Assembly: GCF_000025005.1 (NCBI RefSeq)
Contig: NC_013525.1
Coordinates: forward strand, 620,001 to 684,000
DNA from: Thermobaculum terrenum ATCC BAA-798
Lineage (GTDB): Bacteria > Chloroflexota > Chloroflexia > Thermobaculales > Thermobaculaceae
DNA length: 64,000 nucleotides
Direction of reading: 5' to 3'
Shown here: piece by piece, positions 44,655-53,410 of the stretch
How the letters are laid out: each line of letters opens with the position of its first letter
Numbering within the stretch: the first letter of the stretch is position 1
The notes under the pieces: generated by a model
Told to the model about the DNA's origin: nothing
Seen by the model: only the letters and a program-made list of their open reading frames with translations
Databases searched by the model: none
Position numbers and translations under genes: made by a program

Positions 44655-45056
44655 CTAGGAGACCAAATTTTTCTGTGATTGGCATGCAGAAGGAGAGTCC
44701 GGTTCAGCATCCTCCGAGGGTGCTCCAGATAGCAACCATTGCTGGAACTCAGCCGATGTTAGGGCAGTCTGCCACTCGTAGTAGAGATCTATAGCCATCG
44801 CTCTAAATGGACCGTCGCCTGCTCCCTGCCTGAGGCAGTATGCTGCCAACCATTGTTGAAAGCTTTCGGGTGGTGGGTCCTCACGAACCACAGATTCCAT
44901 AATATCTCTTTTGATGCCCATCCCAATGGCATCCGGAGTTGTATTTCTCTTACGCTTCTTTCTTCTGCCTTCACTAGCCTGGAGGGCATATAGCAGATAT
45001 TTACAAAACGTTGAAGGTCTAACTAGATCTTCCGTTGACCTTAGGTCTTTATCCAT
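44655..45056 (-). CDS. Hypothetical protein at the end of the formate dehydrogenase operon
   Basis: A 133-residue protein I do not recognise. It has a basic stretch (EGRRKKRKRNT, about 29-39), a Trp/Gln-rich helical middle (ESFQQWLAAYCLRQ; EWQTALTSAEFQQWLL) and an acidic Ser/Pro-rich tail. The first 16 bases overlap the end of fdhE, so it is coupled to the formate operon and may be an accessory factor. Confidence 0.6.
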   Translation of the reverse strand: MDKDLRSTEDLVRPSTFCKYLLYALQASEGRRKKRKRNTTPDAIGMGIKRDIMESVVREDPPPESFQQWLAAYCLRQGAGDGPFRAMAIDLYYEWQTALTSAEFQQWLLSGAPSEDAEPDSPSACQSQKNLVS

Positions 45057-45910
45057 GGCCAGAGACCTTTCTTGCTTCCCTTAAGGGTAACCAAGGTTAT
45101 AGGTTGAAATCCAAGTCCGCTCGGTCTTTGAAAGCCGTTTGATAGCGCTATGAGATCCAACTCCACGGATGCTAGGTCCTCCGCCAGCAGCTCATCCGGA
45201 TGCAGGGCGTCCAAAGTAGTGATGGCTTTGATATAACTCTTGCACTGAGAGCAGGTCTCTACTTTTCTCAGGCTGTTGACCTGTGTTGAGATGGATTCGA
45301 GTGATCTGTGATCTCTATTTCCGCAGAAGGGACACATGGACCAGCTAATCTCCCACCCGAAGGCGCATCTGCCGCATCTAAGATATCGACTTCTATCCAA
45401 TCCTCGGTACTCCAGTAGCAATGGCCATGCGCCGCATATAGGACAATACCTTCTCTCTCCAGCATCGATTGCTGCATAGCTTGCAGCCTTGATCGATATG
45501 GATCTTAGTAGAGGAGTTACTAGTAAGGGTAACATCACCTCCATAGATTTCTCATCCAGGCCATACTGACTACAAATAGCCTCGGCATTGGCCATGTCCT
45601 GGCTGATGGCTGCGGTGGTCAGCTCAGGCAGGTTGCTCTCGATCATTTTATTGATACTCTCGGATTCTCCTAGTCCTTTGGTAAGGAGCTTATGGGCCCA
45701 ATCCTGCAGTAGCTGCTGTCTTAGGGAGATGTTAGCCCCATGGATGTATGGTGCAGGATCTCGGGATCCAATATTTGGGAAGATCTCGACCTGCGACCAT
45801 TCCGGTTTGTCACACTCCTCAAAAGTCAGCTCTATCAGGTCTATCCATGGAGAGTACTCCGGATTAGAGATCCGAATGTCCTGTAGCGACCTATAAGCTC
45901 TGACCTGCAT
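45041..45910 (-). CDS. fdhE: Formate dehydrogenase accessory protein FdhE
   Basis: FdhE is needed to make active respiratory formate dehydrogenase; it acts in the cytoplasm and binds iron through CxxC motifs. The 289-residue protein has the four conserved pairs: CPICGAWP, RCGRCAFGWEI, MCPFCGN and TCSQCKSYIK. The N-terminal half is helical. It lies downstream of the structural genes in the same transcript. Confidence 0.9.
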   Translation of the reverse strand: MQVRAYRSLQDIRISNPEYSPWIDLIELTFEECDKPEWSQVEIFPNIGSRDPAPYIHGANISLRQQLLQDWAHKLLTKGLGESESINKMIESNLPELTTAAISQDMANAEAICSQYGLDEKSMEVMLPLLVTPLLRSISIKAASYAAIDAGERRYCPICGAWPLLLEYRGLDRSRYLRCGRCAFGWEISWSMCPFCGNRDHRSLESISTQVNSLRKVETCSQCKSYIKAITTLDALHPDELLAEDLASVELDLIALSNGFQRPSGLGFQPITLVTLKGSKKGLWPWIKT

Positions 45911-45930
45911 GATCCTCCTCTTTCAAAATG

Positions 45931-46152
45931 CTACTGCTCGGACGTGTCCATAATCCAGGGGGTTGGTAGTTCTTCGGGGACCTTGTATGCTGGGTTTGCG
46001 CCGTCGTGCAAGCGCACGACAGGGCCCCTGTTTCTAATATCAGCTCCAGGTCCGCCACCTCTAGTTCTCTCCGCCTCTGGGCTACACCCTACAAGCAGCA
46101 TGATAGACAAAGCTAGCAGAATCAATATTTTGTTTCTTCTTAGTCTAATCAT
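45931..46152 (-). CDS. Small lipoprotein in the formate dehydrogenase operon
   Basis: A 73-residue predicted lipoprotein: basic N-terminus, a hydrophobic run ILILLALSIMLL and lipobox LVGC (Cys at about 23). About 50 polar residues follow (GGGPGADIRNRGPVVRLHDG, then PAYKVPEELPTPW). It lies 6 bases after nrfD. It could be an extracytoplasmic subunit or assembly factor of the complex. No known family. Confidence 0.72.
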   Translation of the reverse strand: MIRLRRNKILILLALSIMLLVGCSPEAERTRGGGPGADIRNRGPVVRLHDGANPAYKVPEELPTPWIMDTSEQ

Positions 46153-46158
46153 AGCTAG

Positions 46159-47088
46159 CTACGCCCTGACCTTATCAAGGAATTCGGAAGATATCACGAC
46201 AACTAGCCTCAGTACGAACCCTCCTATAAGTACCAGTACTGCTGCAAGTAACGCGCTCCCTGGCATGATCCTCGGATTCCACTGTAGTGCCAGAGGTATC
46301 AGTAAACCTATTACTATTACGCCCAGCAGTAATATTATCCCCCAGGAGAGTAACCATCCTGGAGCGACTGCCGAGGCCCAGGATATTATTGGAGATAGCC
46401 ATATTACTAGTGCAACAACTAGGATTAGCTCCAGTACAAGCAGCCAAGTGTCCATGCGGTGAACAGAGTAAAGAGCTCCTTCGTGTTGTCTCCTCTTGCT
46501 AGCAGCTAATAAGCTGATCATAGCTGCTCCTGTTGAGACACCAGAGACCATGAAGAGAAATCCTAGTAAGTTGTTGTTTGCCCAGACAGGGCGATTTGTG
46601 ACAGTAAGGAGTATCCCTGTGTATCCTGCTACGGCTAGCCCTGCGATAGCTCCAAGCATCTGTATGGCTTTACTCACTATTCCCAGTTGATAGAAGAGCC
46701 CATAAAACGGCCTAGTAACTCCCTTACCTTGGACAACTACGGCGACAAATGCCAGAAAGGCGAACATGCTGAAGACCGTTACTATCCAGGTGCCAAAAGA
46801 TATAGGAGACCACCACTTGAAAGCAGGCAGCCATGTCTTTGATTGCATGACCATGTGCCAAAATCTCTCTGGCCTGCCTAGGTCTATGATGAGCAGTATT
46901 GTTCCGATTATGATGGCTGGGAACGCTATTAGATAGCCTATCCTCGAGATAGACCTGTCGGCCTCACCTCTGAGTAGGTCTATAAGGGCAGATATAAAGA
47001 AACTCCCCCCAGCTATGCCGCCTACAAAGAAGTACAGCACTATCCACCATTCCCAGTGTGGTGCAGTGGTAAATACCTGACTTGGCAT
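46159..47088 (-). CDS. NrfD/PsrC-type membrane subunit
   Basis: A polytopic membrane subunit that takes electrons from the iron-sulfur subunit to the quinone pool. 309 residues with about eight to nine helices. The N-terminal WEWWIVLYFFVGGIAGGSFF and LIDLGRPERFWHM blocks are those of the NrfD/PsrC family. It replaces the cytochrome b subunit of the E. coli Fdn type. Confidence 0.92.
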   Translation of the reverse strand: MPSQVFTTAPHWEWWIVLYFFVGGIAGGSFFISALIDLLRGEADRSISRIGYLIAFPAIIIGTILLIIDLGRPERFWHMVMQSKTWLPAFKWWSPISFGTWIVTVFSMFAFLAFVAVVVQGKGVTRPFYGLFYQLGIVSKAIQMLGAIAGLAVAGYTGILLTVTNRPVWANNNLLGFLFMVSGVSTGAAMISLLAASKRRQHEGALYSVHRMDTWLLVLELILVVALVIWLSPIISWASAVAPGWLLSWGIILLLGVIVIGLLIPLALQWNPRIMPGSALLAAVLVLIGGFVLRLVVVISSEFLDKVRA

Positions 47089-47099
47089 CTCTACCCCTC

Positions 47100-47939
47100 C
47101 TATTCTCCCCCACGCTCTTGGGCCTCCGCTGCGAACCTATCCATTCGGTTCTTACGGAAACTTACAAGTCCAAGTATGCCCATCACTATCGCACCAAGCA
47201 CCGACAGTCCTGAGCTCGGCGCCAGGTTCTTGGATGGTAGCTGTGGATTTCTGGGTAATCCATAAACTTCAGGATCGTCGTCGAGTAGATAGAAAGCGTT
47301 GAGTCCTCCAAGAGGTCCATTCTCATCGGCACCGTATAGTTGTGCCTTGGTGTGTCCTTGTTCCTTGAGTTGCCTCAGTCTTTGATTAGCTCTCTGCTTG
47401 AGCTCGTCAATGTACCCAAATTGTATGGAATCCGTTGGACATGCCTGAGCACATGCGGGCTCTAGTCCTGCCTGTAGTCTGTCGTAACACAGGGTGCATT
47501 TTTGGGCCGTGCGGGATACTGGGTTTATATCTATCACCCCGAACGGGCAGGCTGCTATACAGGCTCTACAGCCGTTGCAGACATCAGATTGTATGACAAC
47601 TGTATCGTACTCAGTACGGATAATGGCACCCGTTGGACAGACTTCCAGGCAACCAGCCTGTACACAGTGCTTACACACATCGCTCATCATCAGCCAACGA
47701 GCTGTTGACCTGTCAGGAGTGAAATCTTCTATAAACTTTACGTGTCGCCAGTGTATGCCATCCAGCTTGCGAGTGTTATCATAGCTGATACCGCTGAGCG
47801 TATTGGCTCCACCGTTAGTGGCTGGTAGCTCGTTCCACTGCTTGCACGCCACCTCACATGCTTTGCAGCCTATGCAGATGGTTGTGTCCGTGAAGAATCC
47901 CATTGGTCTAGCTTGGAATTTCTGAGCTGTAGTTGCCAT
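47100..47939 (-). CDS. fdhB: Formate dehydrogenase iron-sulfur (beta) subunit
   Basis: An electron-transfer subunit with four 4Fe-4S sites. Start at 47939 (GGAGAAGGA before), overlapping the fdhA stop by one base (TAATG). Cysteine sets: CIGCKACEVACKQWN, CKHCVQAGCLEVCPTGA, CNGCRACIAACPFGV and CTLCYDRLQAGLEPACAQACPTDS. A C-terminal hydrophobic helix (about 247-264, LSVLGAIVMGILGLVSF) anchors it in the membrane next to the NrfD subunit. Confidence 0.95.
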   Translation of the reverse strand: MATTAQKFQARPMGFFTDTTICIGCKACEVACKQWNELPATNGGANTLSGISYDNTRKLDGIHWRHVKFIEDFTPDRSTARWLMMSDVCKHCVQAGCLEVCPTGAIIRTEYDTVVIQSDVCNGCRACIAACPFGVIDINPVSRTAQKCTLCYDRLQAGLEPACAQACPTDSIQFGYIDELKQRANQRLRQLKEQGHTKAQLYGADENGPLGGLNAFYLLDDDPEVYGLPRNPQLPSKNLAPSSGLSVLGAIVMGILGLVSFRKNRMDRFAAEAQERGGE

Positions 47940-50900
47940 TATTCCTTCTCCACGTTGCATACGAAAGCTTTCGCTTCATGTATGGATACATTTGGATCAC
48001 CCACTAGGGCCGACAAGTTGTTGGTAACATCTCCTGTTACCACCCCCTCATAACCCCAGTGCCAGGGCAACCCCACATGATGTACTATTTTGCCTTCGTC
48101 GCCTATCCTGAACGGCCGCATACGTCGTGTAACCAAAGCCTTGGCCCTGATCGTACCTCTGGGTGTGCTTACTTTGACCCAATCTAGATTCCTGATGCCC
48201 TTCTCTTCGGCGAGCTCAGGGCCGATCTCCAGAAATAGTTCCGGCTGTAGTTCAGCTAGCCAAGGTAGCCAACGGCTCATCACTCCTGAGAGGTGATGCT
48301 CCGTTAGCCTGTACGTAGTCAAGATGTACGGATAGCGGGGATCTCCTATTTCAGCCAGCTTCTCCTTAGGCTCCCATATCTTGGCCACCGGGCTGTATTG
48401 CTGTTGTGGGTACAGTGGATTACGTATGGGAGATTCTATGGGCTCATAATGAGTAGGTAGAGGTCCATCCACAAGGCCAGTAGGTACAAAGAGCCATCCT
48501 TTGCCGTCGGCTTTCATAATAAATGGATCGGTCCCGGAGTGTGCGTCCAGACCTATAGCACCTTCAGGTGGCTTGTAGCTAGGTGGCTTGTTCTTAGCAA
48601 AGTCCGGCACATCATACCCTACCCAAGCACCCTTGCTGGTCTTGCCTGTCACAGGATCGGTGTAGTCAGCATTGGGATCCCACCACACGTACTTCTTGCG
48701 GTCGCTCCAAGGTTTGCCTTCCAGGTCTGCAGATGCTCTGTTATAGAGCACTCGTCGGTTCGCTGGCCATGCAAAGCCCCACTTGAGATTGGGTTGCCAA
48801 GGCTGAGCATCCGGCGGATCTGGAACTTTGCTTGCGGCAAGGTTCATCTTGGGTTCCGGGAACACTCCACAGTATATCCAGGAAGCACATGTGGTTGATC
48901 CGTCATCTTTGAGCTCTGAGAAGCTCTTTAGGTGCTTACTGGGTTCTGCGGTGTAGAAGCCGTTGATCTCCTTCAGGATCTTGTATACGTCTGGTTCCCC
49001 TTCTGGATTGATATCGACCGATAGATCATCATCTGGCCTTAGAGCTTTGGACTCTTCATCCAGATCATAGTCCCATACAAGGTTCTTGAATCCCTGATCT
49101 CTAGGAAGGTCACTGTTTGCATAAAGCTGCTTGAGCCTCTTTCCAAGCTGATAGGTGAACCACAGATCTGATCTACAGTCTCCAGGGGATTCTGCAGCCT
49201 TATAATGCCACTGCATGAGCCTTTGTGTATTAGTAAAGCTGCCCTCAAGCTCTGCAACTTGGGCAGATGGGAAGAAAAACACCTCGGTCTGTATGTCTTC
49301 AGGCTTTATCTCTCCATTGCGTACCTCTGGTGAATTCTTCCAGAACGTAGCTGTCTCGGTTATGAAGTTGTCTTTGACCACCAGCCACTTTAGCTTGGCC
49401 AAAGCTCTGCGCTGGAAACCAGCGTCTTGCCCCCCAACAGCTGGGTTCTGACCTATGGCGAACATGCCCTCTACTTCTCCGTTCATCATGCGGACGAACG
49501 TGGGCATGTGTGAGTGGTCACCGACTATCTTGGGATGCCAGTCGTATCCGAAGTCGTTCTCCGGTGTAGCTGCATCACCATACATAGATTTCAGATAGCT
49601 GACCATGAACTTGGGTGTGTTAGCCCAATAGCTGGTAGGGAGAGTCTCCAGTGCCAGGTAATCTCCAAGAGTCTTGTGGTTCTTGCTCTTGGTGTGTGCA
49701 GGTGCTGGCATATAGCCCTGTATACTGTGGTAGAGAGTAGGTATATCTGTAGATCCTTGGATCGTGGCATGCCCTCTCAGAGCGAGGATGCCACCACCTG
49801 GCCTGCCGATATTCCCAAGCAGTAATTGGAGCAAGGCACAGCACCCTATGGTCTGGGGACCATCTGTGTGCTGAGTCCATGCTAGGGCGTAGGCAAATGC
49901 GGTGGTACGATCTCTTCCTGAGTTCTGCAGAATCGTCTCCGCTACCTTGAGGAATGTCTCCTTAGGACAGCCAGTGACCTTCTCAACCATCTCTGGGGTG
50001 TATCTATCGAAGTGTCTGCGCACTATCTGGAATACGCAGTTAGGATCCTGAAGGGTCTCATCCCTTCTAGGTGCGGGCTTTAGTAGCGACTTCACCAGGT
50101 TATCGTAAGGAGGTCCCTGAGGATTCTCAGGTTTTTGCCCCGGGTTACCCGAGGTTACGCTTTGTTCTCCTGACTGTGCTGTAGAGGCCGATCTGCCCTG
50201 ATCGCCAACGGGAGTACGTGCGTACTGCCAAGTAGTATTATCGTACTCACCTATGAATCCATTTATAGGATCACCCTCATACGGTTTCCATCCAGAGAAC
50301 TTGCCAGCGAGGTCTTCAGTATCTTTGTAATCCTCGTTGATTATAGTGGCGGCATTAGTGTAATGCAGCAGATAATTCCGGAAGAAATCATCCTTCTGCC
50401 ACCTCTCATCGTTGATTACATAGCGTATCAGTCCCCCTAGGAATGCTACGTCTGAACCCGAACGTATAGGCGCATGAATATCTGCCATAGCACTGGTGCG
50501 AGTAAACCGAGGGTCGACGTGGATAAGTTTCGCACCATTGAGCTTGGCCTGCATCACCCACCTGAAGGCTACGGGGTGACACTCAGCCATGTTTGATCCT
50601 TGTATAACTATGCAGTCGGAAGCTGTCAGATTAGCTGGAAAGGTCGTGGAGGCTCCACGTCCTAGCCTTGTTCCCAGACCGGGAACGCTCGAGCTGTGTC
50701 ATATACGGGCCTGGTTTTCAATGGCTACTACGCCTAGCCCTCTCATGAGCTTCTGTTGCAGATGGTTCCATTCGTTGTCCAGGGTTGCTCCACCCAATGA
50801 AAATATGGCCAGGGTATGCATCAGTGGAGTGCCATCATCAGCCTTCTCGACGAAGGTTCTGTCTCTAGTCTCCTTCACGAGGCGAGCCACTCTGTCCATT

Positions 50901-51295
50901 GCCTCGTTCAGATCCATCTCCTCCCACTCGGTGGCTCCTGGCTTTCGATGCAACACTTTAGTGACCCTGTTGGGATTAACATGGAGCTGGAAGCTAGCTG
51001 CTCCCTTAGGACACAAAGTTCCCTTATTGATTGGACTGTTCCTGTCCCCCTCTATGTTGACTATCTTGGGTCTGCCATCTTCACCCTGCACTGTGTGTAC
51101 TAAAGTGCCACATCCTACTGCACAATAAGGGCAGACGCTAGGTACCGCTCTGGCACGAACTATACGCGCCTCCTGAGCTTTCACTGTAGTGGGCTTAAGG
51201 TCCACCCCCATAGCTACTAGTCCTCCGAGAGCAGTACCGGCAGCAACCCCACCAGAGAGCCTAAGGAAGTCCCTCCTCGAGATAGTGGTACTCAT
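47939..51295 (-). CDS. fdhA: Selenocysteine-containing formate dehydrogenase catalytic (alpha) subunit
   Basis: Oxidises formate to CO2 at a Mo- or W-bis-MGD centre outside the membrane. The gene is one frame of 1118 residues interrupted by an in-frame TGA at 50699-50701, read as selenocysteine 199. Evidence: the flanking protein matches FdnG-type enzymes across the codon (...ENQARI-U-HSSSVPGLGTRLGRGAS...), there is no frameshift, and a SECIS hairpin follows at once. Residues 1-35 are a twin-arginine signal (SRRDFL). A 4Fe-4S site lies at CPYCAVGCG (about 55-63) with a last Cys in LCPKG. Later blocks include MAECHPVAFRW, GQNPAVGGQDAGFQRR and the C-terminal DWVKVSTPRGTIRAKA. First gene of the operon. 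Confidence 0.96.
50660..50701 (-). promoter_or_regulatory. Bacterial SECIS element of fdhA
   Basis: On the minus strand the TGA is followed after 13 bases by GTTCCC-GGTCT-GGGAAC (50670-50686), a 6-bp stem with the GGUCU loop. E. coli fdhF has the same loop at the same position after UGA, where SelB-Sec-tRNA binds. Confidence 0.9.
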
Positions 51296-51348
51296 GTCTA
51301 CTACTCCTTACATTGCACCCTAGTGAGCCTAAAACCATAAGTGCTGGG

Positions 51349-51377
51349 ATTTTACTGATGATTGCGGAATTAGTCAA
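51349..51377 (-). promoter_or_regulatory. Promoter of the formate dehydrogenase operon
   Basis: Minus strand TTGACT (complement of 51372-51377) and TAAAAT (complement of 51349-51354) are separated by 17 bases. The start of fdhA follows about 55 bases later. Confidence 0.75.
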
Positions 51378-51416
51378 TACTTTTTGATAAGTATATGTCG
51401 AAAATATAGATTTATT

Positions 51417-52898
51417 TTAATTTCTTGAGGCGGAATGTTCCTTAGTATTATTGGTCATGGCTCTACGCAGGAAGATGACTAGTTGGAGGAAGTTCTCGAT
51501 GATGGGCCCGTTGATCTCTAAGGCTATTTCTTTACCATAAGTCCTTGAGGTCCTGATCAACAGCTCGTTGCCGAGTAGAGAATGCTTGAGGGTAATTAGG
51601 CTTATACTTGAGATGTCTATTCTCGAAACCTTATCGGGTACCTCGAATATCAACAGCTCATCTGAAGTGCAGGTCACGAGTTTGGCTGAGTTAGTAGAGC
51701 TACTTGGTGTGAAGGCAGATAATAGTACATCCTCTTGGCGAAGTATAGAGCTTCTGAGCTCTTGGAGAGACTTAAGATCTTCAAGATCAGACAGGTCTAG
51801 CACTCCTGAGTAATCTCGGTCGTTCAGTCCTTTGTCCTCATAGATTCGTCTCGGACTCTTACTGTTCTCAGGATATGGTAGGTATCTCCGTAATAAGCTT
51901 TCGGCTTCTGCCAACCAAAAAGTTTGTTCCCCTGGGAATGTGAATTCTAGGTGATGCTGATCTGACTTCGACCACAGGTCCAATGCTAATGTAGCTGTTT
52001 GTCCTTTTGTAAGGACTCTGACGTCTACTAGCCTCTCTGGTGGAAAAACATGAGCTACGTAACCCCAGTGGATACCTGTAGAATTGCTGGGGGGTCTCAC
52101 ATCTTCCACAAATAGAACCTGCTGATCTGTGATGAGCAGGATGCCCTCTGCAAGACGCCTCTTTCCTAACAATCCTAGTATCTCTCGGCCTTCTGAAATG
52201 GGCGGTCTGAGGACATACAATAGTATTCTTTCCTCAGGGTGTAAGCATTCTGCTATGTATTTTTGAAACCTATATGGAAGCCTTAGAACTTCCCTTTCAT
52301 ATTGAGTATGAACCTCAGATTCATCCAGCCGATGCTCCTGCAGCATCGAGGCCATCCAAGCAGGTGATGAAGACCATCCACTTTGTAGTTTTCTCTGTGA
52401 GTGGATATATCGTTCAATTGCCGCTTGCAGCGTCCGATGCGCGTCTTCCTTACTTAGCAACTCGTATTTGCATTCCTCTAAGAGGGATTGTCTTACGTCC
52501 ACTGGAAGGCTATTTATTGCGTCCTGCGGCGTTTCTGCAGATACATAAACAGGATCTCCGGGGATAGTAGCTAATAATACTGTAGGGCAGTTCACTTGAA
52601 GGCCTTTAGGCTTCAATAGACCGATCACTCTTACAAGGACGTATGTTCCGGGTGCTACGGATAGACTTGAGAACACCCATGCTTTAAGACTTGTGCCATC
52701 TTCGGTTATTGTTCTCGGTACTAATCCAGTATCTACAAGTAAATTAGACTTGTGAGCTATCAATTGACTAACCAACAGCTGTCGTGCGCGGTCGTCATAG
52801 GTATATTCCAAGTACTCCTTACCAGCCTCTGTTATCAGCACCTTAACCGTCTTTTCCTCAGCCTGGATCCAATGCCTTGTAAGTTCCTGGTGAGACAT
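51417..52898 (-). CDS. Protein with two PH-like regions, last gene of the fluoride-riboswitch operon
   Basis: A 493-residue soluble protein of no family I can name. About 1-210 is mixed and partly helical (DAINSLPVDVRQSLLEECKYELL). About 215-340 resembles a bacterial PH/GRAM domain: LHPEERILLYVLRPP, then GILLITDQQVLFVEDV, HVFPPERLVDVRV, and a final helix FWLAEAESLLRRYL. About 385-485 looks like a second copy: RQEDVLLSAFTPS, KLVTCTSDELLIFEV, VSRIDISSISLITLKHSL, and ending IIENFLQLVIFLRRAM. PH-like domains in bacteria often sense stress or bind membranes. Separated from the next gene upstream by 4 bases. Confidence 0.6.
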   Translation of the reverse strand: MSHQELTRHWIQAEEKTVKVLITEAGKEYLEYTYDDRARQLLVSQLIAHKSNLLVDTGLVPRTITEDGTSLKAWVFSSLSVAPGTYVLVRVIGLLKPKGLQVNCPTVLLATIPGDPVYVSAETPQDAINSLPVDVRQSLLEECKYELLSKEDAHRTLQAAIERYIHSQRKLQSGWSSSPAWMASMLQEHRLDESEVHTQYEREVLRLPYRFQKYIAECLHPEERILLYVLRPPISEGREILGLLGKRRLAEGILLITDQQVLFVEDVRPPSNSTGIHWGYVAHVFPPERLVDVRVLTKGQTATLALDLWSKSDQHHLEFTFPGEQTFWLAEAESLLRRYLPYPENSKSPRRIYEDKGLNDRDYSGVLDLSDLEDLKSLQELRSSILRQEDVLLSAFTPSSSTNSAKLVTCTSDELLIFEVPDKVSRIDISSISLITLKHSLLGNELLIRTSRTYGKEIALEINGPIIENFLQLVIFLRRAMTNNTKEHSASRN

Positions 52899-52902
52899 TT
52901 CC

Positions 52903-53394
52903 CTACCTTCCGATTATCCAGCTGCGAATCCTTTGCCAAAAAGATCTGAAGCCAGGATTATTAGTACTAACCATAGGTACATTGAGAGCTTTGGTTTCAA
53001 GCTGGGACAACTGGTCCCGCAGACTTTGGTTCTCCTGTGAAAGTTCGAAGAGCCTTTGTTTTACCTGTTCTGACCAGGATTTCCACATTTCAACCGAGCC
53101 CTCCAAACCCGCCACTTTGAACTGCAGAGTCTGATTATCTCTCTCCAGGGAGAATGCCCTAAACTTCATTGCGCTATATCTGCCTTCACAATCTGCGAGG
53201 CGTCTTAGTAAGGTTTTCTCATCATTACTTTCAGTGCCTAGTAAACGTTCTGTTTGGAAGTCTGCTAGCCCTTTATCAATGAGAAATCTCAGCGATTTCT
53301 CCTCGTCCCATCCCTGTTCCTCTGCCAGCTGTTTGATACTTAGGTAGGTAGTGGATAGTAACTTTATTTGTAGAGTTACGCATTCCTCTTCCAA
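52903..53394 (-). CDS. Hypothetical coiled-coil protein in the fluoride-riboswitch operon
   Basis: A 163-residue protein: an N-terminal ribbon-helix-helix-like or short helical segment (LLSTTYLSIKQLAEEQGW), a long predicted coiled coil (about 60-135, LRRLADCEGRYSAMKFRA, then LFELSQENQSLRDQLSQLE) and a basic/aromatic end (FWQRIRSWIIGR). TTG start with AGGAG 8 bases upstream. Function unknown; it sits between the CBS and PH-like genes. Confidence 0.6.
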   Translation of the reverse strand: MEEECVTLQIKLLSTTYLSIKQLAEEQGWDEEKSLRFLIDKGLADFQTERLLGTESNDEKTLLRRLADCEGRYSAMKFRAFSLERDNQTLQFKVAGLEGSVEMWKSWSEQVKQRLFELSQENQSLRDQLSQLETKALNVPMVSTNNPGFRSFWQRIRSWIIGR

Positions 53395-53410
53395 TTAGAA
53401 AGCTCCTAAC

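Noticed and set aside
50590-50702. fdhA as a frameshifted or split pseudogene
   Set aside because: Both parts are in the same frame across a single TGA, FdnG similarity continues through it, and a SECIS hairpin follows.
50589-51128. 179-codon open frame opposite fdhA
   Set aside because: Antisense shadow of the formate dehydrogenase gene; no ribosome site.
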